NCBI RefSeq assembly: GCF_001949145.1
Contig: NW_019091492.1
Coordinates: forward strand, 275,640 to 335,639
DNA length: 60,000 nucleotides
Source: Acanthaster planci
Taxonomy: Eukaryota > Echinodermata > Asteroidea > Valvatida > Acanthasteridae
Direction of reading: 5' to 3'
Position numbers and translations under genes: made by a program. How positions within the stretch are numbered: position 1 is the first letter of the stretch; the number at the start of each line of letters is the position of its first letter. The notes under the pieces are model-generated. The model was not told the DNA's origin, ran no database searches, and saw only the letters and a program-made list of their open reading frames with translations. Shown here in pieces: positions 13,995-28,600 of the stretch.

Positions 13995-14290
13995 GCCACA
14001 GTACTGATGTCATCCAGTTGACAGGTGACGTTGCAGAGTGATAATTGGCTGCGTTGTTATGATAAGCAGCAGCGAGGGTGTTCCCTTTGGAGCGCTATCA
14101 ATGCGCGCACAAAAGCAACTGAGCGAACTAGCCAATGAGAGGGCAGTTAGGCCACCTATGAATAGTTAACCAAGCCGGGTCGACCTGTCATGCCAACCAT
14201 ACTCAAACAAGCTGGAACACAGCTGCAGGTGCGCGCGCAAAACTGTCCTTTGACTGACATGTTGCCCACGTGCCAATCAACTTGGAAATA

Positions 14291-17200
14291 TCAATAACGC
14301 TGAATGTTTGCCTCAGACAGGCCGAGTACAGAAATGGCGTAAAAATTGTACTCCATTCCTTTTCATTAGTTTGACCGTTTCCAGAGAATGAAAGTAAGAT
14401 TGAAGGAAGAGAATCTTGCAGTTTACTCCCCAAAACTTGAGCTTAAGGCTGACAACAATTATCATCACTTTCAATTCTTTATCAGCCTGTATTTATGCCT
14501 GAACAAAACCACAATAAACTGTCAACAATATCCATTTGTACAGCATTGTAAGCTACCACCTCTGTAAGTTTAAAAGCACTACATGGTCAGTAAAGAAACT
14601 ATTGTTCATGTAAGGTTACTTATCCGTGATTTGTTGACTACTGAATTGACTTCCACAGATGAACTTGTCAAAGCCGGTTTTCTCCGTCTGTGTAATAAGT
14701 AATCACATCAATAATGATACAGAAAATCTGAACGCGAAGTTCAATTGCAACCCTCTGAAAATGTTCACACTGAAATGTTTTAATGCCATTCGATTCGCCA
14801 AAGCTACCCAGTTTTTGTTGGTAGATTTCATATCAGGCAAGGACGCTCTGATAACATTTTTTTTAATTTGACCCCTATATGCTTTTTAAACGTTTTCCCT
14901 GAAAATTGTGTTAAAATATAACAAGGAGCCTTTTTATTTTCATTTTAATTTAAATTTCAATGATGGTTACTCGAAAGTTAATTTTCTGTAAAACGTTCTT
15001 ACCGCTATTTGTTGGTGAGAACTTTTGGAAAGGTTTTTATCCACAAAGGTCTGGATATGTTTTCTCCACTTTTTAAAACCAAAGCAAAGACAAACCTTAT
15101 ACATGTACATAAAACCGCAGTACTGTGCCAGTCGTGTAAGTTTCATTCGTTATCATCTGATACCAGGAATAATCTTTAGCGTGTGCGAGACTGCCTTTCA
15201 CACGGTGTTTTGGCTCTTACAGCCCGCCGAGACATATGATACAAACAGCGGGTTGTGGAAAGGCTTCGCACGCGAGCTTGTCGCGAGTCGCCCTCGGAAT
15301 GCGATAACGCTAAGCAAAACATCAACACCTGATAAAAGGTTTAGCAGGTGATACAGATCGTGCCTCAGTGCTGCTGCTTCATGGGGGGGTTGTTACCATT
15401 AATTTGGGGATATACAATGCAATGTAAACTTTTCAAATATGTCTTGGGTATGACCTCTCTCCTGTCTTTAAAAACTTTCCAACTATCGAACATTGGGCTA
15501 TGTTTTAAATTCGTTTTTAAACCGTATAACCAACAATAATTACAAAGTATTTACTATTAAAAAAAATTGAGGAACTATGCGGCATTCTTTGTTGGATCCT
15601 GGTAAGTACGTCCATTAATGGACTTTCACTCTTGGTGTGGTACATAATGTGCAATCTTTTATAGAACCGATTTTGTGCTTAACGAGAAACGGTTGCAGTG
15701 TTCAAACCTTTCACTTGGATGGCCTCGCACATGGTTGGGCGATGCAAAAAGAAAAATCCAAGCAATTTTAAGTGGTTCTTTTTTTTACTGACAAAACACT
15801 GTATAATATAGTTTATATTACATACACAGTGCAATAAACTACTGGTTGAAACCCACCACAAGTGTTGTGTCCGTTGTAAAATGAGAGAACATTGATTCCT
15901 CTTGTATAAACAAGGCTCTCGCCTGTACATAGGGCCTACAGAATTGCAGCAAAATGAGGTTTCACGCAAGGTTTCTTTCAACTTTCCGATAAATTTTCAA
16001 TTGTCAAATAATGTTTACTAAACTAATAATACTTAAACACTGCATGTAGAACAACATATTCCCATCTAGCTGAAAGTTAAATGGTGACCGATGTATAAAA
16101 GTAAAATTTGAAATGATATCATGATGGTGTCATTGGTTTTCTATCGATTTTCAAATATTTACTAAGTTCTCTTAAACTTTGTATATGGATATGTTTATTT
16201 AAATGTCGCTTGTGTATGTACAGTACGTTATTCAACAATAACATGCTTGTATACTGAAAACGTAACACACATCGTGCATGTTTTTCTTTTTTTGACTCTG
16301 GCGATCCCTTTGCTAGTACCAATGCAGAAGGACGCGGGGTGAAAAACAAGAATAAAAGTTTTGCTCAATTATATTACAGATTAACCTCCAGCTGTATAAA
16401 TTTGCTTAAACTTCTAAGTTATTTGCACGTTGAACTAGGTATGAAAGCACTATCGTCTTTTCATCAAAACTGAATATTGATCAATTTTGTATTAAAATCA
16501 AATTACTCAAATTATTCCTTCTTGGTGGTTTTGAGTAGTCGATGTTTACCAAACTTTATTTTAAAACTCTAAGAGGGTTTTAATGGCTGTGAAACCTTCC
16601 CACAAAGTCTCTTCTTGATTTATTCCTGGGTTAAAAAGCTTTCTATTGAGACTAGGGTTTTTTCCAGCTCATAAGCCATTCATTCCTTCACATCACCCTA
16701 TTCATCACCGCACCCTCTCAATACCCCACACCATTCAATCGGCCCAGGGTCTTCTGGCTATTTTTCTCGGGAGCTATTCACCCTGCCCGCTGGACCAAAA
16801 CCACCGGTCGTTGACTGAATCTGGGTGTAATTCCCTGCCAAGCAAGCAACAATGGTAAATAGCGAGTCATCTTCGTAACCCTTGCGGGCAAAAAATAACT
16901 GGTGATACTTGGCCACTTTTGCGCATATATTAAATGAGTCAATACCTTGGTTTATGCAGGCATCATCTGCATTATCATCCTATAAAATGAACGGCCTAAA
17001 ATTTAAAAACACACAAATCAGTTTTTAGAATACGTGTTAAGGTGAAATAAATCCACAATCTCAAGTTTTAAAGTTTATTTTGTTACAAGTTACAACACTG
17101 ACGTTCCAGCTCCAGAATTCTAAAAAACAATCACTAGAACATCATCATAATGACGTCTCTGATCATTGCTTAGCATCCTTTGCGTTACCATCTGTGATAA

Positions 17201-19438
17201 ACAGAAGACGCCGTAATTTAATCATCGACGCGGTTTGGATTTTGGCAGCTGAACTGAATTAGACCCCTCAATGCTATATTCAAACGGTCACAGCTATCAT
17301 TCAGTTCTTGTTGAAAATTTATACGTTATAATTTATGGTATCGTGAAACGCAGATTTCTTCACCAAAGAATGTATAGATATATTTTTGTAACATGCCTTA
17401 AAATGATTATTTGTAATTTTCTCAACGTTTGACGTATAAAATTTATCCAACCTGTTGCTGATAAACTATATTTGGCAGACCATGGGACAGAACCATTTTT
17501 ATAGCATTTATAATCTTATGCAACTATTGAAACGTAATAAACGCTACGTCTGTATGCTCAATGGAAATACTTTATTTGCCAATTGGGCGAGGGTGCATAT
17601 CAAGGCAAAAGCTATTGCCCATCAGGGATAAATATTTTGCAAGTTTTGGCCACTCATAAACTGATAGGTAATATTTGTAACCAAAGGAAAGTTCTGTAAT
17701 TACTGATTTGATATGGGTTTTAGTCATGATACTACTGCAACAAAAAGTGTTGCTCTTCCAAGATTTCGGATTTAACCTGTGTCGGAGTCTACCACTCCAG
17801 TTGGAGGGCTCGGTAGCTTCAACTGCTTTATTTAATACATGTTTTTCAGTTATAAATGCAGTGAGACCCACCATTTCTATGTGACCAAACACTGATTTAT
17901 TGAAGTCCTTAGATGTAAAGTGAAACCGAAACTTTTAACGTACCTACATATACAGCTACAAAAGGGATACCGTTGATTTTAATGACTGAAAAAAGGGATT
18001 AAAAGCTTTTCTCTGTGCACGACACTGACTGACATTGAGAGGTTTCCAATATGATCAGCTTACATCCGGGATACCAATTACACGTACATGTACTGTGAAA
18101 ACCAATTATGTTTGAAGTAATCGCGTGAAATTAATAAATGATAAAGAACAGCTCTCTTATCAGGGTCCTCACAGTAGAAACCAAACCTTCCTTATCAATA
18201 TCAAGATACATGTACTATCTCGTTTTACAAGTTACAGCTTAGAACACTGTGGAAAGTGCTCTGGGAGCGTTCAAAGGGAAATCATCACAAAGTATTATAT
18301 ATTAGCGGTATGCAAGCCACTTTCTTCTCCCTCAGACCTCTACTTATGGAAAATTATGTGTCTGGCTCGATCATCCATTTCACCCGCATTTAGGGTTCCC
18401 TGCATCATAGAGACACTCGTATTGTTTTCTATTTTCCAAAAACGTTCCGTCAACAGTGACCTACTAATTTAAATATATTCCGCACAAGTGAAGTTACTAT
18501 GTATTACAATGCATTTATGTTTGTGCTATACATACTACAAAACATTCCAGTCGTGTTTGGATACCCTTTTCTGACGCGACACGTACTTTTTGACTTGCCA
18601 TGATATATCGACCGGGTCATTACTACCCGACACCAAGTCTTCTTCGAATTTCAGTTCCTGACGGGAAGCATCCGAGCGTTTCCAGTCTAGTGCGCACAAC
18701 GCCACTAAATTCACGGGAGGTATTTCACCCAAACGCCCGCCTGTCTGTCTGCGGCAACGCTACGGCAGTTCTTGGCACGCAATCCCGCCCTCCACAGAAA
18801 ATTGTCCAACGATTTCCTCTTCAGTATTTAAAGTCGTTATGTTTGATTCTGTAACTCGGAGAGGTCAATTTTCAAAATGCGTATTTATTTCCTCGTGGGC
18901 ATTCCAGTGGTATATTCGATCTTGGGACGCTCGACCCTGAGTCATCTGGCACTGTACTTTCGGGCTGGGTTTGAACGCATGCTGCAAACAGGCAACTGCA
19001 ATCATGCCAATGATTAACAACTAGCTGAGGAACTGCGGTAAATCACAGATTCATTTCAGACTCAGTGTGGGTAATATTTTGTTACAGGAAGTTTTGAAGT
19101 TTCTTGCGGTTGGTTAATCACATTTACGGGCAGTGTGCCACCTGTCTATAAAACCTATTTTGGAACAGGGAGTGTTGTTTTATTGCGCTGAATGCTGAAT
19201 ACGTGAAACAGCGGAGCTGTAAAAAGGGGGCCTGGAAATGCGTACAAGGAATCCTCTTATGCTATAATCTAGAGGCTTACTCAACCACAAGACCACTCCG
19301 ACACATTGCATCACAGTAATAAAGCGCTGCATAATACGTTGTCACGGAAATGAAATTTTGGTTGGTGATGATTAAAAAGTAGGTACTTCATGTCCCACAC
19401 ACTGCCTGAGAAATAAGCGTATTGACTATTGTTCCAAG
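14291..19438. other. non-coding upstream flank of SoxB1
   Basis: No supported gene. Open frames are short and without domains. A perfect donor-like GGTAAGT near 15600 follows a short ATG frame but nothing else supports an exon there. As the 5' flank of a developmental gene it is a natural place for enhancers, but I could not single one out. Confidence 0.5.
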
Positions 19439-19463
19439 CAAACAAACAAACAAACAAACAAAC
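19439..19463. repeat. (CAAA)n microsatellite
   Basis: About six perfect CAAA tetranucleotide units in a row. Simple-sequence repeat. Confidence 0.9.
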
Positions 19464-22400
19464 CTTTGACGTCCGGCAAAGAACTGAAATGAATAGTTTT
19501 GATCTCACTACGGTATTCAAATTTTGTGGGATATCCTACAGAGATGATTCATTGTTAAAAATGTTGCATCTCCAGCCATGCCTCCCCTTAGCAGTCTGCT
19601 CAAATATTGCCAAAGAACAATGTACCCAAGAAAAGTATGCAGTTGACGGCGATTCAAACGAAACGCTGCCACAGCTTTATAAGAATTGTCGTCAAGGGTG
19701 ATTTTTCATTCGCTATCAACTTTTGTTTTCTTGAACTCGTCCAAGATCCTCATTATATCCAGTGAATGGACTACTAAACCAATGCTTTAGACAAAGTAGT
19801 GGAAATCCATTTAGGTGATCTCAGTGATGCCCTGCTTTTCCTCCCTTCTGTCTCTGCCGTTGACATTGCAAAAACAGTCAGGTATTCCTGTTTAATACCA
19901 TATATCAGGGCGTAAGAATGTTCATGTGTATACCAATTTGCCTTGATCGACGATATTTGTATCTTCAAGTCAATGTAAAACTGCACTCACATACAGCATG
20001 GCAAACTGAAGGCTACCTTTTTTCGGAATTTTCCTCTAAATTCTCTGTTTCTGATTTTTCTTACAACACAGGAGTAGCATTTACTATTGCCATCTTAGAA
20101 GAGTACAGTCTATGGCTTGTCACTTAACAAAAATAAAAATTACGACGTATAGTATTGAGTAGGCCTACATTGTGCATTAGAAAGTTATTTAAAGACTTCT
20201 TTTCATTAACTCACGATGCTAAGGCAAAGAAGTCACAAAGGCCCACTGTGCTATCCTTTGCTTTGAAACTGGGTGAGGGGATATATATTTTGCTCTTAAA
20301 GATTTTATTTCACGTCTCCTCTTTATTAGATGACCCGAACACACAAAAACCGTGGATTATCGAGACCAGTTTGTAAAAAAGAGCAATGTTACATTCACAA
20401 ACATAATGACTGTTTGTTCATGAAATGTGTCTATACAATTAACGGCTTTAGTACAGTGCAAAAGTACCTTGTGACGTTTGTTATCCCAGAATCCAAGACT
20501 CAACCGCGCTGTTGATCATGCACATTTGTGGCACGACTGTCTGATTTGGTTTCTTTTGTTTGTTCAAACCAAAACATTTTTCTTAACGGGAGCATGGCCA
20601 GTGGGAGCAGTGAAATAGCTTCATGGGTTTGTGTATGATATTAAATTAGATAATTTAATGCAACAAACATTTAGTAGTTGGTACAGTGGTATGCAACTAT
20701 GCATAGCTACAAGAAGGGATCAACACCACAGGGAAAGTTACAAAAACTAGCCAGCGGTACATAGCTCTAGGAAGTACAATGTTGGTCCAGAACCAAGACA
20801 TTCATGGTACTTGACGTTGGGGTCAGCTTGGCTGGAGGTCAGAGTCCAGATCTGAGTCACTGAGGTCTTTCAATTTGTGAAGCCCCTGTTAACGACCCAC
20901 CTGCCGAAGTAGCCGGTTTGATAGTCCCGTCTACTCGGCATTTGGCCGGGTTTGGCACGCTGTGTGGTGTGACAACAGGGCCCTCGACACCGGAGATTAC
21001 ATATCGGCTTAGTCGCTTCGTTTGCTCAGTGTCAGTTTTGAGTGTCAGCCATATCGTCAGAAAGCGGTGTCCATGTTTGCTCTGACGATTATCAGCAAGA
21101 TACGATCCTAGATACAGGAGTTCATAGTGCAAAATTACCAACAAAACTCAGCAGAGGTGACGGGCCCTGCATGTTTTTTTAAGTTCGACTTTGAACATTA
21201 AAAATAAGATAAAGCAGCATTGATTGATGAGACGAGAAATATGTTCGATGGGAACTAAAGTCGCAAACAACATGAGACCCTCGTGAAAGAAGAAAACGAA
21301 CAAGTCCGGGGAATGATAATACACTAATTTCATCGGTTCGCTGCATATAGATTTCACGTTGGTGAATTAGTCTTTTCCAAGTTCAGCTGATTTGCATATT
21401 GACTGAATTTATTGCTGTACGATGCCATACAAATAGCACGATGGCGCCTTCAAATATACTTAAGTTACATCGATAGCGTGTCGTGAAGTTTGAATTTTTA
21501 AGGTCATCAAAACCTATCCGTTCATTTCAGTTATTTTTTACATGTACGTTGTTAAGAGTTTTGTGATTGACGTATAAAGTGGATAGACGTGTATTAAATT
21601 GCAACTTACGAAAAATAATCTCTGATTGTAAAATACAGGAAAATGTATTGCAGAATCTGTGATGGTACACACACGAATGGTTACTGTAACAGGTCTTAAT
21701 TGTGGGCTCCGCATTGATTTGGGAAAAGTTATATTGCAGTGAAGAAAAATATACTGACTGCAACATTGAAAATAAGACAATAAAGTGTTTTTAGTGAAAC
21801 ACGGTTATTACAGAGGCTTAAATATGAACCCTCAGAATATCACAAATGAAGTTCATGAAGCGCCGTGAAATTGTGCATCACTTCATAAAATAAGGCGCCA
21901 AGTTCTGCTTGCATTTTGGTACTCGTGTGGACCTACAGGGCGAGGCGATGGTGGCTAACTACACACTCAACCCCGTGGAATTTGGCAAACACAAACAAGG
22001 GCCGATATATCCGGCTCATGCACGCAGGCCGCCCACGCCGTCAATCAACTCGTGTTTAAACTGGACTACAGCTTGTCGGAGGACCAGTTGGTTCTGTAAA
22101 GCTGGTAACGTAACGGCAAGATAGTTGTAGACTCTGTACTCCGAATATCGAAAACAAACTTCACGCGCTGTCTACCAGGCAGCTGGTTGTGTGTTATTCT
22201 TGAACTTGTGGTTAACGGACATATGTACTTGGACCCGCGAATCCCAGCTCACTGTGTGCGACATACGCAAAATGTTTTCGTGGCCGCCATCTTAGCAAAA
22301 CCGTAGCACTGGTTTATATTATGTTAAATGACTCAACACAGCTTAACTATGGCCGGGGAATCCCTCTTGTATTGTGAGTTATTTACGCTCGTTTGTGCCA

Positions 22401-23174
22401 TATTACATCATTTTATTCTACAGTGTCAATGGTCGGGGTCGATTCATGCAGTTACTATACCAAAAACAAACTAGCCAAAGAATAGGGGACAAAAGGCCGT
22501 ACTTCAGACCTACTATACGCTCCTCCAGATAATTTTGTGTGGGAATAATAATCCAGAGAGCATTGTAAAAAACTTTGCCTTTTGTCGTGCGTCTGGGCTT
22601 TAGAAAACGGGCAAATGGCGGTTATTTGTACTGCAAGCAACGTAACCAGCTCTCTTTTCTTTGCTGGTCTTCGGTGTTCAATGGCTGCCAGATAAAGGCT
22701 GTCCTTATATGAACTTTGAAGGGACAACAAGGGACTATTACCACGAATGACTTCAGACACTAATGTTTGTAGAGTTTTTATTTAGATAACACAGCTCACT
22801 TTGATAAGGATAAAAGCGAAGATTTATGCGGAGACCTAGATAGTTAAGAAAAAGGAAGCAAAAGTAAAATACCTCAGTTAACAATAATCTAATTTATACC
22901 TTTCTTTAAAAGTTTGACACAACGTACAACCACAATAACAATGCTTTAGGTTCCCTCCTAGGTTTATCTTTGTAGTAAAGAAGATGCCCAGCTATGCATT
23001 GATTGATTTTTTTTAGGATGGTAAAGTGGTTACCAGAATCAGTCATCACTAAAGTGATACTGCTGAACTCGTAAGAGGAAGTAGGTGAATACCAATAATA
23101 CAATCGAGACAATTATCACATCTTGAAAATTTTCAATGAAGTAAATGTTGATAATTGAGAGGTTCCTGAGAGGA

Positions 23175-23199
23175 CTTATATCCCCGCAGAGGATATAAG
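23175..23199. repeat. short perfect hairpin, 9-bp arms
   Basis: CTTATATCC and GGATATAAG are exact reverse complements separated by seven bases. This length is not exceptional for 60 kb, so it may be chance. Confidence 0.6.
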
Positions 23200-24993
23200 G
23201 AGATCGTGTGCTTGTTGACTTCCGCTGAAAAAGAACTATTGGTCGCCACTGTGAGTATAATCTAACTAAACAGATCTCTAAACTGTTATGGAAAAAATGG
23301 ACATTTTTTTAACATATTTCTGTAGATTTTGGATTAAATTACATAGCAGGCTTGATTTCGATTCGAACCGTCAGTCAGGCATTCAGCAATGTGCTAGACT
23401 TAGACTCTTTTATCGGTTATGCTTTGTTTCACGAAATCCCCAAACGAAGTTGTTAAAGAGGTTACAATTTGTTGAGATATGATCACAAGATTTACCGGTC
23501 CTCTGAACCGAGTGACGCGAACGTTGGTTTCAGACGATAACGGCACCAGAATACATGGGAGAAACTATAGAGGGCGGTACATAAACATGCCTGTCGTCTC
23601 AAAGGCTGGGGTGCATTTCAGGAATTAAGCAAGTTGCTTACCCTGAGTGAATCATATTTTGTCGGAACGTTCAGGGAGCTTGCAAACACACGAGGGTTTG
23701 TTTGGCACTTTATTTACTGGTTTGCAACCCTTGACATGCCTTGGCCATAAAATGGTACGACTTTCACTCTTTCTTGTAGATGAGTTTGATGGTCTTTATA
23801 TTCCTGTCTAAGGATATGAGGATCGGCAAAAGCCTGGACGCATTAAAGAGTAGCGACTTGAGTTGAAATTGGTATTGGAATTTGTTTGGCGTTTGTATAT
23901 GGAAATTATACAAATGAATCCATTTTTATTTTGATAATCTTCACAATAAAATAACAATAAAATTCAATGGAAACACACCAGTTAATTAAGGAAAACTGGA
24001 AAACGACAGAAAAAGCCTTTGTGGCCTCCCTGATTTCTCTGTATTTTGTGGAATAACACAATGCTGTTTTAGTAATACTGTGAATAGAAACATTTTCATC
24101 AAACTCGCCCGTGCATCGCTTAAAACAGCGGTTATTGTGCTGTATTTGTTCCTAAAACATCGCATGTGTTTTTCGAAATGCTATTTGCTATTGTTAAGTG
24201 CGATATAATCGGAAATATCTAAAGCCGCATTGGCTAACGTACTTCATGGTCGTGACAAATTGCAAATGTAATGGAACAAACTGCTGGAACAGTTTATCCA
24301 TATTTTTCCGTTTTCATTATATCGTACACAGTGTGACAGGAAACTTGCAAAAAAGTAATCAGGAGTACACTTCACTAGAATCTTACTTAACTCATTTCTT
24401 GAACACATTGGGTTTTTATAATGTAGAGGTCATTTCAAGTCAACTGAGGTCGGGGTTCTAAAAACGGTTGGAATAGAAAAACATCACCATGGGTCTAATT
24501 ACATTACACGTATAAATGACGTCACTAAACAACGTGTTGTGCCCCGTTTTATCATTTTGGCTGTCTCCAAGGCAACAAATTCGCCAAACTTAATGTCATT
24601 GTTGTGAACTGAACAACTCAAAGAATGGTTTTACACTACGCTGTTCTTTGTATTCATTTAAAAAACATCCTGCAGGGAAAGTGTTTTACGGAGGAGTTAA
24701 ATTTAACTGTAAAAAAATCAAAGAGTTTGGTGGCGACTGAAGTGCGCCTGCGTGATTAAACACATCACCTTTATTACAGGCCCAAATCAGTCCTTCAGAA
24801 AGTTATTGATAACAGAGTGAAAGCTAAGCCCATGTTTCGAAGGGGAGAATGGTTAGTTCGTGCACGGGAAGGGAAGGGGTCAGGACGGATATTTTCTTCT
24901 TTCAAATGTGAAGCGACAGAAATAAAGGAAAGGAAGAACAAAGTGACCTTGGGAAATTATAATTGTGGTATACGTTAATATTACATTATAGTA

Positions 24994-25020
24994 AATATAT
25001 ATATATACACACATATACAA
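24994..25020. repeat. (AT)n/(AC)n low-complexity run
   Basis: An alternating AT tract runs into an ACAC-rich tract. Simple repeat only. Confidence 0.8.
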
Positions 25021-25632
25021 CAATCAGTGTGCTTGCCCATTGAGGTTAATCCGAGCCAGAAAGTGGTTGGATGGGCGATGACATGATTTCTTAAATTGCC
25101 CAAATCTTTGGAGGGGCTGGACATCAAATTACACAGAGATGCTGTTCATAGAAGACAAAACATGCTTGCACGTTTAACGTGTACCTTAATCCTAAATCAA
25201 AACGGTACATTCTAATTTTGTAATGTTTTACTTTTTTTCTTAGTCATACCTGATAAATTTAGGCCAGTGGAAAGTTCAGAAATACTACAAAATTTTTGTT
25301 TTGTTTCTCCCATCAAAAAGTAAGCGAATTATAGAATGACTCAAAAGAAGATTTAGGGTGGCATACACCCCCCAAACCTATTCCGGGAATGACACCCTTA
25401 TGATTTCGTTTAAAAAAAGAGAAGTCTCCTGAAATCTTTTAAGTTCATTTCATGAGTTTTTGTGTGTATTATATCAGTCCCCTCGGCCCTATTGGAGTTA
25501 ATCACACTGTCCCGATTCAAACAACTTCCACTTGTGTGATGATCTATCTTGTTACGCGTCATAGATTTCTTGTATTGAATTCAAATAGGCCTAAACTTTG
25601 GTTCGTCTGCTGAGAGAGACGATGACCTTTGC

Positions 25633-25730
25633 CCAACGCCTCACTCCCGATTTCCACCGTGCCTGTACACAATGTACATGACCAACGCCTTATTCCTGAT
25701 TCCCACAGTGCCTGTGCACAATGTACATGC
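25633..25730. repeat. 49-bp tandem duplication
   Basis: Two adjacent 49-bp units beginning CCAACGCCT and ending in ACAATGTACATG. They differ at a handful of positions and have no length change. The shared end contains the partial palindrome TGTACA. It looks like a moderately old direct duplication. Confidence 0.85.
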
Positions 25731-28600
25731 GTAGAACACTAAAAGCAACATTTGAGATAAAAACAATAGTCTAGATTGCAGCAGTGGAGTTTCGATTTTC
25801 TCGAAATTCATGTGTTTTCCCATAATTAGGCAGCGAAAGTGCAAGGATAGGCCCTATGTTACTTTAAGACGACCTAATACGTCTGTTCTGCCATTGCGCC
25901 TTTTGGTCACTTAAAGGTACAGTCCCCTATTTCTCATCTGTGCATCATGTCCGTGTGAAGCAACAAAATTACTCAAAATCTTAATTAAGAAGAGTGCAAC
26001 CACGATGTCAGACGCTGAACCTACGAATTATAGCACTGCGCGCGCGCGAGTCTTTTCAACGCTTGCGCGCGATTCTAATGGCAATTTTCCGGAAAATGCG
26101 GTTTCCAAAATGTGTTGGAAATGGCCTTCTTCCATTGTTTTCTTCAAATGACAGTTTAACAGAAAGAATAATTTCACTTTGAGTATAGTCCATGAATCTT
26201 TTTTTAAACCAAGTAGGCCTTTGCTTTTGAACAATAACTTTGATAATTGCAAATGATGGACTGTACATTTTAATATTAAGAGAAGCCGCTGTTCGAAAGA
26301 AGACACTGGGTGAAAAATTGAAATTGAAAATTGTACAGAAGCAGTTTCGAATCAGATAGTGTGCTCGATAATGAAAGCCGCGTGCAGGAGGTAATTACGA
26401 TCGGCAATCAGGAAGAAATAATGCAAAGCAAACAGGCGAGACAACTTACAGTACCTATTCAAGCGCCTGACTGCGTCAAACAAACAAGACTTGCTAGTGA
26501 TTTCTAAATTGGCAGTCAACGAGAATGGACCAGGACTTGTTTTACCCAGAATGTAGTTGGGATCGCCGTGTTTAGTTCTTTTCTCAAATTTGGAATTCTG
26601 CATAATCTATCAAGTGCATGTTCGTGAGTTAAGGTGTATTTAGCGTAAAAATGACCATGGGCGGAAACAAGTTTGGGTTTTGATTGCCATGGCAACACAT
26701 TGCTTTAAAGATAACTGATTTATTGGAAAGATATTTCCTTACAATATAGGGGAGAAGTATTATGTAGAGAGTGACATAAGTTATTTATTTACTCTGTTTT
26801 CTTCGAAGAAAATTTTCTAGATAAAATGCGTTTTAATGTGTTGAATCTTTATCTTCACAAAATCCATTGTGCGATGCTGCTCAACCGGAGCCCTGTAAGT
26901 TAACTAGTTCATGCCAAATAAGGGGAAAAGTAGTAGTACCTTTATTGCAGAAAGCATGTACGTCAGTTCTTTGACTCGAGAATGGTTGATCAGGACCAAC
27001 TTCAGCATCAACTTCAGCTCTTTGATTCCATTGTGTACAAATAGGCTGTAGAAGTGGTAATACCAAATCTGCCGAAAAATGAGCAAACAAGAGGATGACT
27101 CCATGCAAACGTGTAGGTTGGTTTACATTGTGTGAATTGGCTAACATTTCCTATAATCAGAATTGTTCACTTCGAGATCGAATACCAGTACTGTATGCAT
27201 GAGTGTGGCAACTGTGAACCATTACCATGACATGGGGATTTGTTAATGTACATTTGCTTTGTTTAAGCTAAACATGCCAACCCATCATGCACATGCACTT
27301 TTTATGCAGCCTTTTCAGCCGGTTTAGTTCTCACAGGCATAAATTTAATTGTTAGTTTATGACTAAGACTATTGGGTAAGATAGACCCGTACCTCGTGGG
27401 CAATGTATACAGACAAACGGGGTTGACTGCATGTTATCATTTCCCTTCTTGTCACCCTGAGCAAATGAAGTCACGTTTAAAAAGAAGTTGTAGGCTTTTA
27501 GGAAAGAGTTCACGCCCGACTTGGGCTTTTCTCTGGTGAACAACAGCCAGCCGCCAAAAAAGACTCCCTACGAAATGCCAACAATTGCTAGCCTTTGGGA
27601 TCCACCCAGGCACATAATCACGCTCAATGCCATTTAGTGAAATTCAATTTCAGTCATGTTCATTATGCAGGCGAGGTCACAATCTTCATTAAAAATACGT
27701 TTGTAATCATATCTTGTTCAGATTAATTTTTCTTTCCGGGCAAAATGTCGGGGACGTCGTTTGAAAATAAAAAAAATAATTCCAAAGATAATTAGATTTC
27801 AAGTTCTTCTACCAATCCAGCCGTAGTTCTTCAACAAGAAAACTGATGAAACTTTCTCACTGGGTTGATCTACCACATTTGTTACACAATGGCATTAGAG
27901 TGCACTTTTATTGGTCGAGAATCAATCGCATGATATACCACAAACACGCATGCGCAGAATGCAAGAACATGACCAATGTTCGCCGTGGTACATGAGTGAT
28001 GAATCCCACAGGGTACATTTAATCTTCCCACGGTTGAAAAAAGTGTCGTTTTCACCGCGTTGTATTGGCATGACCTTGGGTACGGGGTTATACAACCGCG
28101 CTGGTATTACATTAGTTCATGTTTACGAGATGTGCTGTTGGCGACAGTGAGGCACTATTTCTTCTATGATCGCCATTTTTGTTTACATCGTTCGTTTTTT
28201 AACTTGGCTAATTTCGCCGTAATTTGACCGTAATAATGTAAGCAGATGACAGCAGGTTAATTTTTAAGAAGACTTTTGTCTCCTTCAAAACAAATCCAGA
28301 AATTTGATATTTGTGCAGGACAGCATCAGCAGGAAGAAAACGGGGGAACATTCTGTGTGTGTGCGGATAAGGAGGTTCCAAATTTTACATCGCCAGAGAC
28401 TTGACGGGAAGACCCGTATTTTCATAACAAAATTTGAAGACTTTCTTAGGGAAAAAATTGGAAATGTCAAAGACAAAAGATGGTACTCCCTACCAAACAT
28501 TCATCAATTGAAAAAAAATTCAGTGAAATGAAATGCCTTGTGACGCAAAATGAAGTTCTATTTGTTCCTTTGCGTTCGTTATTACCGTGTTATTATCGTG
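25731..28600. other. non-coding stretch, no supported gene
   Basis: No recognisable gene or element. There is a CG-dinucleotide-rich patch at about 26036-26075 (GCGCGCGCGC). Small open frames overlap on both strands without domains. Confidence 0.55.

Larger units (their letters stand above)
13749..14290 (-). promoter_or_regulatory. SoxB1 promoter region with CCAAT-box cluster
   Basis: The region directly upstream of the Sox start contains five CCAAT cores in both orientations (13918-13922, 13949-13953, 14044-14048, 14132-14136, 14273-14277), well above the less than one expected by chance in that span. It also has an E-box CAGGTG (14022-14027), a CACGTG E-box near 14266, a TATA-like string (13875-13886) and a SOX-POU composite (13984-13994). 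CCAAT boxes bound by NF-Y are established in vertebrate Sox promoters; their use here is inferred. The leader would be roughly 100 nt if the TATA-like box is used. Confidence 0.6.
19464..25632. other. non-coding stretch with minor repeats
   Basis: No recognisable gene. It includes one GTAGGCCTAC palindrome (20159-20168), an octamer ATTTGCAT (21390-21397), a 9-bp hairpin (23175-23199) and an alternating AT/AC run (about 24994-25020). Open frames here reach only about 100 codons and show no family signature. Confidence 0.55.

Noticed and set aside
15025-15351. 108-codon plus-strand open frame
   Set aside because: No in-family motif and irregular composition; length not unusual for the window.
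15578-15610. Short ATG frame followed by consensus donor GGTAAGT
   Set aside because: Only about eight codons with no signal or context; such donors occur several times by chance.
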